From: Arbacia lixula
Lineage: Eukaryota > Echinodermata > Echinoidea > Arbacioida > Arbaciidae
Length of the DNA: 64,000 bases
Direction: 5' to 3'
Assembly (NCBI GenBank): GCA_963669155.1
Contig: OZ022576.1
Coordinates: 36,054,297-36,118,296 of the forward strand
In this document: piece after piece, positions 43,267 through 58,200 of the stretch
Layout: each line of letters starts with the position of its first letter
Position numbering within the stretch: the first letter of the stretch is position 1
Notes under the pieces: generated by a model
Database searches by the model: none
Told to the model about the DNA's origin: nothing
Seen by the model: the letters and a program-made list of their open reading frames with translations, nothing else
Translations under genes and position numbers: made by a program

Positions 43267-46200
43267 TAGAGGGGAGAGAATGAGGGGGAGAGGGAAAGAA
43301 AGAGAGAGTTCAGCAAAGGAAGAAAGGAGGGGAGGCAACAGAAACAATAATAGAAAAAGATAGAGAGGGAAGAAAGGAGTAGAATAGACAAATAAAGGAT
43401 TAGAGAGGGAATAAAGAAGGGGAAGGTAAGGGAGGAGGAGGGAGTACGTACGGAAATTCTATAACGTACCATTAGTTCATCAAAATATTCGCTGAACTGA
43501 CAAAAACAAACCTTCCCCAATTCTGACTATCCCGTATATCTTCAGGGGTTTACAACGAGGTCGCCACGCCTCTACTGTTCAACATCGTCGTGGAGTATCT
43601 CAACAACGCGGTTGACCGGAACACCGTCTCCACCACGACCTTCCCGAACTACTTCAACGGGTCGGAACTGGCTGTAACCGGTCAACTGTCCTCCGAAGAT
43701 CTCCGATACTTGCCGATCAAGATCACGGCTGTCGGAGCCAATGGCGTGGTTACATTCCAGGAGGACGTCGATCTAAGGGTAAGCGCCTAACTGGAGCTTT
43801 AACAATAACATCCGCAATTGTACATCATAAAGAAAATACATGTAATATCAATTGGTATGGGGGTTGCCAATGGATTTGAGTCAAAGTTGCGTTCATTTGC
43901 CCGCCCGATTATAACAAAAGAAGTGTTTTAATGTATTACAAGCTTGTTCCTTTCTCTTTTTACTAACGTGAACGTTTTTGCGTACCAAACCAAAATTGTT
44001 TTTTTTTAAAGGTAGAACATTAAAGATATTAATGGGACAGTATGAGTGAACTTTAACCTGAGAGTGTGGTTGTTCTAGTCATGCTCAGATAGTCCATTAA
44101 TGTTCCTCCAAATAACATCGTCGAATTCGGTAGTGACAAAATGGTCTTACATCGAGCGAGAAATGCAAACCAAATTATGTTGTGTTAATGCATGATTATT
44201 GCAACGTGCAACATGACGTTGTGTGTGTCACGCTCACACATCCCCGCATGCGCAAGGAATGAAAAGAAAAATGTACAGCTATTAAACTATAATTAACTTT
44301 CCTTTCTGTCCTTCTTTTCAAATAAAGAATACAAGACTGTCCATGCTTCAGGTGAGTATATAAACGGCAAAGCAATCAGGCGTTTCGTTCGGAATATATT
44401 GATATTATCGTAGAAATCAGTATAGTGCTAGTGCTAGTACATGTAAATATGAAAGATGCACAAAGTAATCTATGGTGTAGCCATTTTTGATTATTCTTTT
44501 AAGCTGTATAAGGATAAGAGATAATAAATGGTTAACATGTTATTATTTGGAATCGCAAAATTCTAACAACCTATCTCGATATCCTAACATCTCATAAAGT
44601 GTGTGTAAGACCAGTAGCGTCAATGATTCCTGTACATTGTAAATAGGGATACCGCAAGTGAGCATGTGGAATATTGATGGAATACTAGTAGTATACATGT
44701 TTATATCTTTCACATATTTTCGTCAACCCACCAGAATCCGGCCGCTCTTAACGATGACACTATACCGCAGAACTTCGTGGAGCGGACGTACGTCTTTATG
44801 ACTCTCCGTGAGCTGTTTGACCGATACCGCCTGGCAGACAACCCCATGGAGAAGCGGGTGATCGCCGACCGCGCCCGGGACCTCTCCCGGCGGTACAACC
44901 TCCTCACGCCGCTCATGAACATGGTGCTTTCTCAGGACGCGGGTCGAGCCGTGGTCAATAGCGACGGTGTCACGGTGACGAGGATCACGGAGGCGCGACC
45001 GCCCGGGTTTGAGTGGACCATGGTTGGGCCGTCGTACGGGAGGACGGGCGAGGTTGCGGCCGGGATCGGAGGGGCGAGCTGTGCACCCCCGCCTAGGCGA
45101 CCGACGACGACGCCAGTACCTCCCCCAACCCGAACGAGAACGACTACAACCCAGGCACCTACCACAACGACGCAGAGAACTACGACCACCACTCAGTGGC
45201 CTGGTGAACCATCTCATCGACGCCTGGTATATTGATTTATTATTCGCGATACTGACATCACACTATTAATTGATCAAAATGTATCAACAGAAACAAATGT
45301 ACCATCAAACTTTTATTTAGTCGAAATATACCAACCTTAGAATATGTCCGGCAATCTTTCAATCTTTCCGGCAAGGAGATGGCGATAAACATGACATGAC
45401 TCATGTGTCACTACTAAGTTTACAAGTTTTACGACCAGATAGCTTTAATTTCACACATCAAGCATTTGTGAAGTGTGACCTATGTTCTTGAATGACCTAG
45501 TAAATACACATTGTACAGACTATCCAGTTTTATAATCATATTATCCACTCTAGACATCACATTTAAATTGAAATAGAATAAAAACCACATGACTATCTCC
45601 TATCAGGACAACCCGGTGGTGCTGAGGCGTTACAACGTAGAGTCTGACACGACGGAGCGCTACGCTCGCACCACGGTCCTGGCCGAGTACGAGAATATCG
45701 ATGACCGCAATCACCCAGTCGAATTCAGCCAGCAGATTCCTAGCGGAGCCTACATCTCAAACTTTTACGTGTGCGTTGGTATTCTGCAACCTAAACATGC
45801 TTAACTTTATGCATTCTCCCATGGAGTAGCAATTGATCTGAAAACAAGGGTCAATTCAAATGCTATCCAGTCATTTGAACTTCCATTGACACGCCTTGAT
45901 TTGAACATTGAAATGAAAAGACTAATTTGAATTGAACGAACTAATATATTGATAATGACGTTAAATGCTTAAACCATCGGGTTTTTTTTTTAACAAAGGC
46001 CAGCATGATCACATACGCATTAATGAGACCAAAAGGCCGTTAAACATAATCTCATGTGGACTTTAACAAGTACTTGTTTATTTCCTCGGTGCAGTGACGT
46101 TGATGGGGAACGGTATCGTGGCATTGTGCAGAATATTCGCGACGGTCGATGGCAGAACGTGTTCGCTACCAGCACCAGTGGACAGGTGCTAGCTATGCTG

Positions 46201-49200
46201 GCTCGAAGGTAAGGGGCGCTCTTACCGAGTCGTTTGCTCTTGCTTACTATGGTTGGTCTTGCATCGAGTAACATACTGCATTGTACAGTCGTTTTTTCAA
46301 ACGTAAATATGTTGATGTGCAAAATGAAATACAACTTTCTAGCAATTAATTTTCGAACAATTCCAAATCAGGAGTTAACGTGATAGTACCATCAGGTGAC
46401 CATAGCAAACCTAATTTTGTTCGCGATTTCTTTATTTTAACTTCAGCTGAAAATAATATGCAAAACACAGACATATGATTTATTTGAATGATAAACTATT
46501 ATCTGAGTCACATTCGACGTGTGTACATGGTCCAGTGTATACTACTTGTCTTCTTGTAGAGACCCGACGAAAGACGCGTTCGTCATGCGCGTACCGGATG
46601 TGCGCCCCAACTCACCTGTAACCTTCGTGCTGACCTATGACGAACTGCTGAAGAGAGTGCGTGGGCAGTACGAGCAGAGAATCAACATCTCGCCCCAACA
46701 GGTAGAGGTCCGAGTGATACTCGGCACATTGCACATGATATAAAGAGTTTAAAATGTTCAGTTATGATATCTATTGCTCCATGTCACATCATTTCCAGAC
46801 TAAATGTTCTCAGGCAACCCCCCCCCCCACCTCCCCTCATTGATTCAAAAGCTCTACGATCAGAGCTGAGATATAATCATTCGATGTGGGGAAAAAGAAT
46901 TGGGCCGAGTATGGCACAGCTCCCCATTTCATTTCACTACTAAAGGAATAGGTGTCTTCAATTTTTGTCGCTTCTGTTTTTCATTTGTAGTAATGACGAA
47001 CTAATGAAACAGTAAAACGTTTCATTGAAAGAAATCGTAATGCCCTTGAAAAGACATACAATAGTTCGATTATAATAATCGTCTAACAACAAACATACAA
47101 CTGTAACACACTTTTATCTATTGTTTCGACCATGTCGTTGACAAAATTCCAATCATTGCGATTTTCCCGTGTAGGTGTAATTATCATGGACACTACGAAT
47201 AATCGCTGTATATTGAGGACACAATGAATATCAAATATTCAGTAGTTGTAAAGGTATTCCAGCGTAGTCACGAAATTCACGTTTTCTTCGATCACGTCGG
47301 CGGGTAGCTGGTAGACGACTTCAGCATCGACGTGCAGTTGACAGAGCCTCAGCGGATCCAGGAGATGTCTGCGGAGTACGAGGGTGTGACACCCCGCGGA
47401 CGGCAGACCGTCAACTTGGCGACGGGCATCACCCGCGAGAGCTCGACACGCTCTCGGTTCCGATTCTTTCCGACCATCTACGACCAGTCGTATTACTCAG
47501 ATAAGGGCATTAATGGCGACGTCGTGATCAAGTATGACGTGCAGCACACACCCGCGGGAAGCCACACCCAGGTTTGGGAGTTTGCTTGCTTGGATTGAGT
47601 GGGATTTTAACTATAAGCTTGATCAACTCGTTAGCCTTATCAAGGTTACGCTCTTAAAACTGTACCCAGCGAATAATCAATTCTTCTTTTCAAACAATGC
47701 TTTAATCAAAGCTTATTTTTTTAGAATATAGGCCAATTGCTTAATTGAAAGAAATCAAAACTACTATTCGGAAACGATTTTTAAGTTTTTAACTTTCAGA
47801 AGAAACGCATCTCTAACATGCAGCGTACATGAAAGAAGCATGTATATATTGCACTCAGTGAAAGATATTTTTTGTTGTTTACATGAGTATTTCGATACTT
47901 GTAATGGAACAACATTAAATATGTTCAACAATGATGAATTTTTAATAAAGTGTATTAATGTTTCTCCGCGAGATTTAAAGTTTATGAAGCTATCATCATA
48001 CGATGGCCAATCGAATTTAACATCATTTCTCTTAAACACTATCTTCGAGACCGAAATCACTTCGCTGTTTAAGTGACATTCATAAAAATGGTAAAACACT
48101 ATCCATGATCCTCCGTTGCACTTTAATTTAATGACTGCCTGTAATTATCATGACTGCACAAAATTTATCTAATAAATTAGTTAAACATGTACAGTATGCA
48201 ATATATATTTAAACCCACATTCTTGTTGATACTTGTAGGTTGTCGATTGTGTTTACACTGTCAAATATAAATCATTATAATAAGTCATGGCGTACGTCTC
48301 TCAACCTCACAATTCGCATAATACCAGGTACAAGACAACTACTTCGTTCACTTCTTTTCACCGAGCGAGCTGAGTGCGCTCAACAAGCAGATCGTCTTCG
48401 TGATCGACGTCAGCGCCTCGATGTACGGCCCGAAGCTGAGCCAGACGAAAGAGGCCCTCAAGACTATGCTGGATAATCTTAACCCGAGAGACTTCTTCAA
48501 CATTATCACGTTCTCTGACGGGGTGCGTTACTGGAAGGGCAACAGCCGCCTGGCTCCGGCCAATGCGCGCTACATCATGGAAGCCAAGGCGTTCGTTGAT
48601 AGCCTGCAAGACGACTCGGGTAATATAACACACACGACTATCTTGTAGTTTCATGATTTTCGTCCTCTCTCCTGACGTATTACTCTTCCTCGCCTTGATC
48701 TTGTTTTTTTTTTCTTGTTTTTTTCCCGGTTAGCTCTAGCATCGTGTTCGATCGCACTGCTGTCATCATGTTAACTAAAGCGTTTGTTCAGTTCCATACG
48801 GCTCCTTTATTTCTAACGATCCAATCGTGCCTACATTATCCGCTCTTTTGTATCATATTGAGCTGTCAAGCGCCAAATACATGTGGCTATAATTCGCCCT
48901 CAAATCATCTCTTTAAATTCAAATATGATTTTTACTTTTTTTTTGTATGATTCAGTATTTGTCAGTTTTAGATCATTTTAGATACACGGTGTTATCTTCT
49001 CTCTCCCTCTCTCAGAGACCAACCTGAACGAAGCCATCCTGCGTGCCGACGAGCTCCTGGATAGCGAGGCGGTCTACAACCGCCCGGACGACGACTTCCT
49101 CAGCATGATCATCCTCCTAACCGACGGCATCCCCTCAGTGGGCGTCACTGACCCCCAGGAGATCCTCGACAACGCCCGTGAAGCCATCGCAGGCGAGCAC

Positions 49201-52200
49201 GCCCTCTACACACTGGGATTCGGCCGCCTCGCCGACTTCGACTTGCTAGTCAAGCTGGCCTACGAGAACGACGGCATCGCGAGGATGATCTACGAGGACG
49301 CGAGCGCCGCAGACCAGCTGCGGGATTTTTATCTGGAGCTTTATCGCCCTCTACTGTTCGATGTGTCCATGGAGTGAGTACAGTTTATGTGCTGGGTATC
49401 GTTTGCTGTAAAGTGCCTCTCTTCCATGTTAGGTATGATAGTGGTCTGTGAAGAGCGCCCACTTTCCGAAATTGTATTTCTCTTTTACAAAAAAGGGTCG
49501 AAACTTATGCACGAGGTACATGCCTACAACCGTTTCAATTTAAAATCCTGATCGTCTTTGAAAACAACAATAAATCATTGTGCCCACGATTTGGGTTAGA
49601 TGTAAATAATGGAAAATTATTAAATCACTGACGGCATACCAATTATTACGTCCCATTAGTGTCCACTAATCCTTGCCGATCATGACTCAAAATAATATAT
49701 TCGTTGAAATGAACAAAAACAAATCCAACTCCAGTAATGGTGACAAATCAGTTCTCTCAAAAATCACCCTTTGCCATATGTGTCATTGTAAGATATTACA
49801 CACAGATCCCATTAACAAGCAGTTTATCTAGAACACAGAGGATTAAGAATCACAGTCGAAGAGAATAACCACCTCTGAGTGTTGATTGCAGCTACCCTGG
49901 CGACGTAGCCAACCCGGAGACCCTGACGGAGCGGAGATTCCCGGTGTACTTCGACGGGTCTGAGCTGGTGGTGGCAGGCCGGCTGTACGATAACCCTCCA
50001 TCAGACATCCTGAGGGGTGTCATCGACTCCACTTCTACGGACGGAGAGTCGCAGAAGAGGTGGAACGCAGACATACGAGTGAGCGATAAGGACACTGTGG
50101 CGGTTAACATTATTCAATCTTTAGAGGTTCTCTTTCAGAGGTCCTTGATTCAAGCGATGAAAGGGAATGGAGTTTGAATCAAGTTAGCTCTGAGTCGTGT
50201 TCTTGTTTTCAGATATTCCTTGTCTATTCGAATGTCTTTCATTGAATGATTAGATATTAATAAGTGTAAACTATATTTTCCAGAAAATAATTGGTTACAT
50301 TGTAATTATTAAGATAAGTTATTATCTCGCTCCAACAACATGCAGAAAATCTCTTCTTCTTTTTTAAGTAAGACTAAATTGCTTTATAATGTGAATCCAG
50401 CGGACTTCACCGGAGTTGTCGTATCGGCGCACCGTACCGAACGTGGTGCAGAAGATCTGGGTCATGAGACGCCTGGAAGATTTGATTCGGCAGTACGGCC
50501 AGAGTACGGATCCGAACCAGCGCAACGCCATTGCAGAACGAATCATCACGCTGGCCAGACAGCACAACCTGGTCACACCACTGACCCCTCTAGCCCTGAC
50601 AGATCCCAGGACCGGAGAAGTGCTGGACGGAGGAGACATGGAAGGACTCCCGCTTCCAGGTTACAGCATGGCGAACAGTCCCAGGGATCTCCTCAGGGAA
50701 TCGATAGGTAACATTGACGAGGTTGATTGTTACGGTTGCTTGTCGGTGATACCAATGTAACTTGTTTGTTTGTTTGGTCTATTTTAACCAATCCTATTAA
50801 AAAAAAAATCAACATTTGACAATTTTTTACTTTATATTTTATTCATTTCTATACGATGATAAGCATGGAATTTATCTGTTGTGTTCATGAAAACATACAT
50901 ACGTCCATAAGATCGAGTAGCAGACTTTACTTCTCATGATTTTTTTTTATATGTTATACTTATATTAACAACCAGAGTCCTGGAACACAGCAATTTAGTA
51001 TTGGGTATGTCGCTGTTTATCGATTTCGGGCCACCTTCGTATCAACGAAACATCCCTTAGGTCAATCAATAAATCGTTATGTCAGATGTTCTGATTTGTA
51101 AAGATCCTTCAGCTTTTAATTTGTCTATATTCCTGCTAAAGGTTCCGTTGGTCCTTCCACCGCCCCAGTCAGGCTGCAAGATGCTCCTCTGGCAATGGAG
51201 AATGATGTGAGTCGGAAGGCTACACTGAAGTTTAAATTTCTATATCCGTATAGTCAAGTATAAGTAATATTTCTCATGTCTTATCATTGCTAAGTCATAT
51301 ACGGTTGATATGATTTTCCACGGTAGAAAATAAATGAAAGAAATACAGCATGACTAAACAAAATATTAAATTTCTTCCGAATGAAATGATTGGAATTTTA
51401 TCTGATTCCTTTCATTTGACTTGTAGTAACAGCTGCTGGGATGTTCTGCTACAAAATGATATTGTTCTTCCTCAGGCATAACTAGTATCCTTTCAATATA
51501 ATGCGTGTTAATCTGCTAAAAAAAACTTTTCGAAGACGTCTTTGAAGGTCTCGATCATTTTTCCCGATATTGGAATTTTGCCAATTTAAAGTTGCCTCTC
51601 GTTTTCCCCTTCATCATCAATAGTGATGAGAAGCTATTTTATGTTATCATCCTTGAGTTCCTTCTGCTTTCCTGGCGTAGGAGTACATCAACACCGTGCT
51701 CTTCGATGTCAGCTCCGTGATCGTCCTGAGATACGCCATCACGACCGTGGAGGTGGAGATGCAGAATGAGGGACGGAGGTCGGGATACGCCGTCTTCAAA
51801 CAGAAACTCCCAGAAGATGCCTTCATCTCAAATTTAACCATGTAAGTCATGGGACATGCTGTACATATGTTTCCAGCTATTGTAACTTTTGAGTATCTAC
51901 TATAGCAACAGCAGTAAAACTGAAACCTATTGGCTGTTACCATGGTAGTTCATTAACAGTTAATTACAATAATTGAAAAGATATCTGCAACATGCTCCAG
52001 AATATAGATTCTCTTTGGCATTAAGTCACTCAGAATCGCCACTTAATTACTTGAGAGAGTTTAGAATTCCACTCCGCGAAATGTGATAAATGCAGAGGTC
52101 CAAACTATGATGTATATTGTGCTACGTAACTTGGCTAGTGCATTTTTGTCGATAGCACTGTGAATGGACGTACTTACACGAGTGAGGTGAGCGACCCTCA

Positions 52201-55200
52201 GGACTCGGCTGGGAGGGGTCTGGGAGACTTGGAGATCGGCCGCAGTGGAGGCATCCTGTCACCGCTGTAAGTTTCCTTAATTCTAACCTCTTCAATGTTG
52301 CCTAGATATGTCATATAAGATACTCAATTCATTTGTTCTCGCTTTATGTACGATCTATAAAAAAATTACAAGAATAAACAGACATATCGATTTAAAAAAT
52401 ATGCTTTACAGTTATTCATGAACTATAATTCAATGAATATCCGCTGATATAAGTGAGCTTCAAAAATCTTGGATCTAGCTTCGATATGTTAATCATGCAA
52501 AGAATGTTAGCAGATATAAATGTTCGTGCTTTTCTACGCAAAAGGGGTGATCTTGAGAACAACCTGCTCGTCATAGCGGTTCCCGTTGAACCAGGAGAGA
52601 GGGCGCACTTTACGCTGACGTACGAAATGATGCTTCCAAGACGGCTGGGACTTTATGAACAGAAAATTGGTGTATTCCCAGAACAGGTTTGTGATAAAAA
52701 TCTTAAGCCATTCTAGCGTTTAACGGGCATATACTGTACTGGGAAGACAAAAGGCCTTCAAATGGTGATCGTGAGCAAACTTTTTACCAATGGTTCTAAA
52801 TTCATGTTTGTCCATTTTAGAACCTTGCTGAATTTTATTTGCCCTCAAATGATCCACATGTGGAGAGATTAGTGATTTAATCACAGATCCTCCAAATGTT
52901 CGGCCCGAACAATTTGAGGATTTGTGATTTAATTACTAATTTTTCCAAATGTGGATCATATGAGGGCAAATAACCTTCAGTGAGGCTCTAAAATGAACAA
53001 AACATAAATTTAAGACCATTGGCAAGAAGATTGCTCACGATCACCATTTAAAAGCTTTTTTGTCTTTCCAGTACAGTATATGCCCTTTAACGACAGTTGA
53101 AAATATAATTTACTTGTAGTAGTCCTATGAGATGGTCCTGTATCATTTTATAGAATTTAGAATTGCCGTCAAAATAAAATTAAAGGAGAATAACTGTAAT
53201 GTTATCATATAAAGTGGCTCATATAGAAATCAAATTCACCCACGTTACTGTTAACGTCGAGTTACTGTTTGAGATAATATACACTATATCAATCCACTCC
53301 TTTAGAAAGCTTACAATATCATAATTAGTTTGTTATCGTCTGAAGGTGGTTGATGTGATGAGGCTGAACACGGTGGTCATCGAACCGCAGGGCATTGCCC
53401 GTCTCGACGCCTCCCTCCTCGACCAGACCGACCCGTCATCGCCGATTCCGCTGACCGGTAACATCCACCGTCGCGGCAACAATCGCAGGGAGGTTCACTA
53501 CTCGCCTCGAGCACGTGAGCAGATGGGCATCTCGTCCAATGGGATCATGGCAGACTACATCGTGCAGTATGACGTCACGCACGACGAAGGTGCTGGCAGT
53601 ATTGAGGTGTGTCTCACTCGTTAGAGCGATATGGAGGGTTAGCCTACTCATTAGTATGACTGGCTTATATGGTTTATTTATGATAACTTTGCTCTTCCAT
53701 GGATATGTTCTATTAGTACTTTCTCCTGTTTCACCAATAAATGCCTTTGAGGGTTCGTACACTGCTGTGGGATATCGTTTGTTAATGTATTTAAGACATT
53801 TGATGTTGTTCTCCTGTAATTTAGCTGATACAATAAAATATATGATCCATAGGCCTATACTACCCTTTTTTTTTATTAAAGGAGCAGTAAGTAACAAATC
53901 TCTCAAATTTGAGTTATTTATGTTTTTTTTTTTTTAGATTTGCTTGCTTCCTACGAACGAACAAATATCTGGCAAAAAAATATTAATCTTGCCATAACAT
54001 GTATATTTCATATACATTCTTTCAGAGAACAATTAAGAGATCACTTTAGAGAACAATACAGAGAATAAATGTAAATACCAGCCAATCGATTCTGTGCATT
54101 AAAAAAAAACAATGCTTGATCCACGCCGCAGGTACTGAACGACTACTTCGTCCAGTACTTTTCTCCATCCGGCCTCTCCGTGCTCCGCAAGAACGTCGTC
54201 TTCGTCATCGACATCAGCGGCTCGATGTCGGGTACGAAGCTGTCTCAGGTCAAGGACGCCCTTTCGACTATCCTAGACGACATGCCCGAGACGGATAAGT
54301 TTAATATCTTGCCCTTCTCAGATGACGTCCACTTCCTGGATAGTTCCGGGATGCTTTACTCTACCAGAGAGAATGTCCGGAGAGCCAAGCGGTTTGTCCA
54401 AGGGCTACAAGAGATGGATAGTAAGTCACAGGGAATGTAAATTTAAAAAGAGAATCATGACCCCCAGCAAAACGGTGGTAATGTGTTCCAATACTAACAT
54501 TGCTTCATCCTTAAACCATATGAACGGGTTAGGCCATTTCCTGACCTACTTTTATCTGACCTAGATTTTCTGACCTAGTTTTTTTGCCATTCACTCAGTA
54601 CGGCCTCTGTTATTGGCTACTGTGCTAATGAATATTCAAGACTATGGTATGGTTTGTCGAACATTCGCGCCGGCGCGCCCAAAGAGGCGGCCAGGAGGCG
54701 CAATTTTTTCGAACATTCGCGCAGGCGCGCCCAAAGAGGCGGCCAGGAGGCGCAATTTTTTTTTACACGCTAGCTCATAGACGCCAGAGCTTTTCACAGC
54801 TGAGAGAGAAATCCTTGCTCTCTGCAATCGGCCACAGCCTGCGAGAGCACGCTCATGCCGATATCAGCTGTTCCTTTGTACCATTGTATGTGGGTAATGA
54901 GTTGATATAAGGACACTAGAAAACCTATTACTGTGCACAAATGCCATGTTGTGATAAAAAGTTGAGTAAATAGATATGTGTTTGTGTTATAATTATTTCA
55001 TGTTTGCTAGGTTTTATTAGACTATTTATTATTTTTTTATCTGTCCCTCCCGACATGATGCTCTAAATCCCCTAGAACAAAATGGAATCTCCCGTCTCTT
55101 TTTCCCCAAATCTCGCTAGAGAAAAAAATATTGGAGTCATCGACTGTTTGATAGGGGTGCATAATAAATTTCTACCAAAAATATTCCTTATTCAATCATT

Positions 55201-58200
55201 CAATAACATTTTCATGAGATGATGTATTCTTCAATAATACAACAAGGATAAACAAATTCACTTTTGTCTTATTGTCCAACAAAAATCCAGTGTTTTTTAC
55301 ATTATATTTTCTTTCTGAAAGCACCGTCCCCTTTTTCTGTAGTGGAGCAGTCCGGCGCTGGCAATTCCCGCGTGGAATAGCGCGCCTCCAGCTCACCAGC
55401 TCCTGGCGATGGCCGCCTCTTTGGCCGGCGCGACGTTCGACAAGCCATACCATAGTCTTGAATATTCATTAGTACAGTAGCCAATAACAGAGGCCGTCTC
55501 ATGAAAACTGCCTCGTGTACAAAATGAATGGCAAAAAAAACTAGGTCAGAAAATCTAGGTCAGATAAAAGTAGGTCAGGAAATGGCCTAACCCCATATGA
55601 ACTCAATACCGTGCGAAACCCGGGGCGAAACCATTCCTATAATTTTAAAATGAACGTTGTTTTCTGTTAAATGTGTGCTTGGATTCAACTACTATTAAGT
55701 ACATATTGACTCTGCATAAAGAACCAGTATGAAAGAAAATCTTTCACTCATTATGAATCCTTACGGTAATCGTTACTTTTAGGGCAAGTCAGACAACTCC
55801 TCATAGATTCATACTGCTCAGCTAACGCGATGGCAATGGTGGAATATAATACAACACTCACGTGTTGCTTCCTCGACTTGAGTCCATATGAACACGTGGG
55901 TATTGCTAAACGTTCTCTGCAGATACCAACCTCCACAAGGCGATCATCTCCGGCGTCAAGATGCTCCGCAGTGAGAGCGAAACGCAGCGCGCCGACGAGG
56001 AGATCGTCTCCATGCTCATCGTCTTAACCGACGGAAACCCGAACCACGGTGAGATCGACAAGGCCATCATAGAGCGAAATGTCCACGAGGCAATCGGCGG
56101 GGACTTTTCGCTGTTCTGCATCGGCTTCGGCAGTGATGCGGACTACCCGTTTCTCATGCGTTTGTCGTTTCAGGTAAACTTGACTTGGCCGCCCCATTAT
56201 TAGCAATAACAACAATATAGATCCTTTAGCGCCATTAATAACATATTTTCATATGATTTGTTGACGGTTTAGGATCTATGAACAATCGTTTCTGTTTTCA
56301 ATTCTAGCTGTGCGAACGTTGTTATTAAAATTATTTTTAGTTAATTTGTGGAGGATGTGGAAATAGAAGACGATAATTTATGTTGGATTTGGCATTCATA
56401 CATGAGTTTTGATTCGTACAAACATTCAAATAATCTCAAATGATATAGACAAAATCTTAATTATGATAATCATGTTTCCTATATTCCTACCTCCCGCAGA
56501 ATCACGGCATCGCGCGACGTATTCCAGAACGTGCCGATGCCGGGGAGCTCCTGGAAAATTTCTATCACGAGGTGGCCACGCCCTTGCTGCGTGATATAGA
56601 GTTCCGCTACTCACGGGGTATCGAACCCAACTCACTGAGCGAGCGCTCCTTCTCCAACTACTTCAATGGGTCTGAGCTCGTGGTGGTCGGCAAGCTCCTG
56701 CCCAATCTACCTTACGATGCGCTCAACTCGTATGTGTACGCCAGGACAGCCAGTGATGATGTGACGCTGCGAGGGCGTGGGGATCTGCTGGTACGGATAA
56801 TGTGATAGGGCCTAGGCAAAATGCGATTTTTTGTTTAAATGTGGAAAGATTGTTTCAATCATATCGGGAACAAATCGTGCGATATAAAATATGCCACAAC
56901 AAAAGTAAGTAATGAACATGATGAAATTTGGGAGCATGCCAAGAGAGACGTGCTTGTTGACCGCACACGGGAAAGAACGCGAATTATACAACAATGTAAC
57001 ACAATAATTCCTCATTCTTTCTTGCATTCCGTGATATTTGTAGGTTCCATCTCTTGATCTTCTGGATGAGGACGTACCTCAGGATATCATTGAGAGAATC
57101 TGGGCCTATCATATCATCCAGACTCTGAAGAGACAACAATCTTTGAGCGAGCAAAGCCCGGAGTACAACATGATTGGAGACAGCGAGATTAAAGATAAAT
57201 CCGTTCAATACAGGTTCAAAATAATCAATGATATATTTAAAGACATCTAATCAATATGTGTCATCTACCAAATCTAAATTTGAATCGCCCATGAACATAA
57301 AACATGAACATATATATATGTAGGCACTTTTGACATTGTGCAAGGAACTAGACCACGTTCCGCACCAGACAAAAGCAGAATACTTGAAAAATTGTTTATA
57401 ATCAATAACCATAGTGACGATTCTTTTAAAAAGAATGATTTGTCAAGAGGATACCTATCTTTATCATATCTAAATTCATATCGTCGTGTGTATCCACTCC
57501 CTGAGATCGCGTCAGCATTACATAAACGCATTTTCAAACTTCTGAAAATGGCGTTATCGAAAAAGAAAAATATGTGTCATATTGTTAAAAAGACGATTCC
57601 TCCAGATATTTAGTTTACATGCTGAGTATTTATACAGTCAGAAATGTCTGATCACCTTGGAGATAAACATAACTGAATGTATTTGACTAACGATATCTTG
57701 GTCAGATTCTTCAACCCATCGACCGCCCTGTTGATTCGCCGAGAGGAGGGTGGTTCCGCCCAGGTCAGCCCATTCGCTATGAGAGTCATCAACTCGCCAC
57801 TCCCCAAGACTGCTCGGCTGTCTCTGTCCAAGAACCTCACCGTGGTGCCACCCGCCCCTTCCCCTATACCAACGCCTCTACCGGCAGGTGGGTCTCCTGC
57901 CTCAAGGGACCTGCATGGATTATTTTGATGTATACAGTTTGATGTTAGAGATAGATTATGAACAAATTATTTTACATATATCTTTGTATGGTTTTAGATA
58001 AAAAGATGAACGACCGCTGTGCAGAAAGAGAATTTCTATCTATGATATGAAATGTACACAGAGTATATGTCGGAAGAGATTGAACATTAGATATATGAAC
58101 ATAAATTATATGAGCATTTGGTGGCATTTGACATTACACGGTAAGCCAGATTGTTTATTGTAAGGTTTCTTTGATAACAAAAAATGCAGTTAAGACATGT

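Noticed and set aside
42048-56790. vWA domains assigned to other VIT/vWA families (VWA5-type or PARP4-like) or to calcium-channel alpha2-delta
   Set aside because: The ITI heavy-chain C-terminal domain and the ERIWAY-type helical tails are specific to ITIH; no cache or PARP segments are present.
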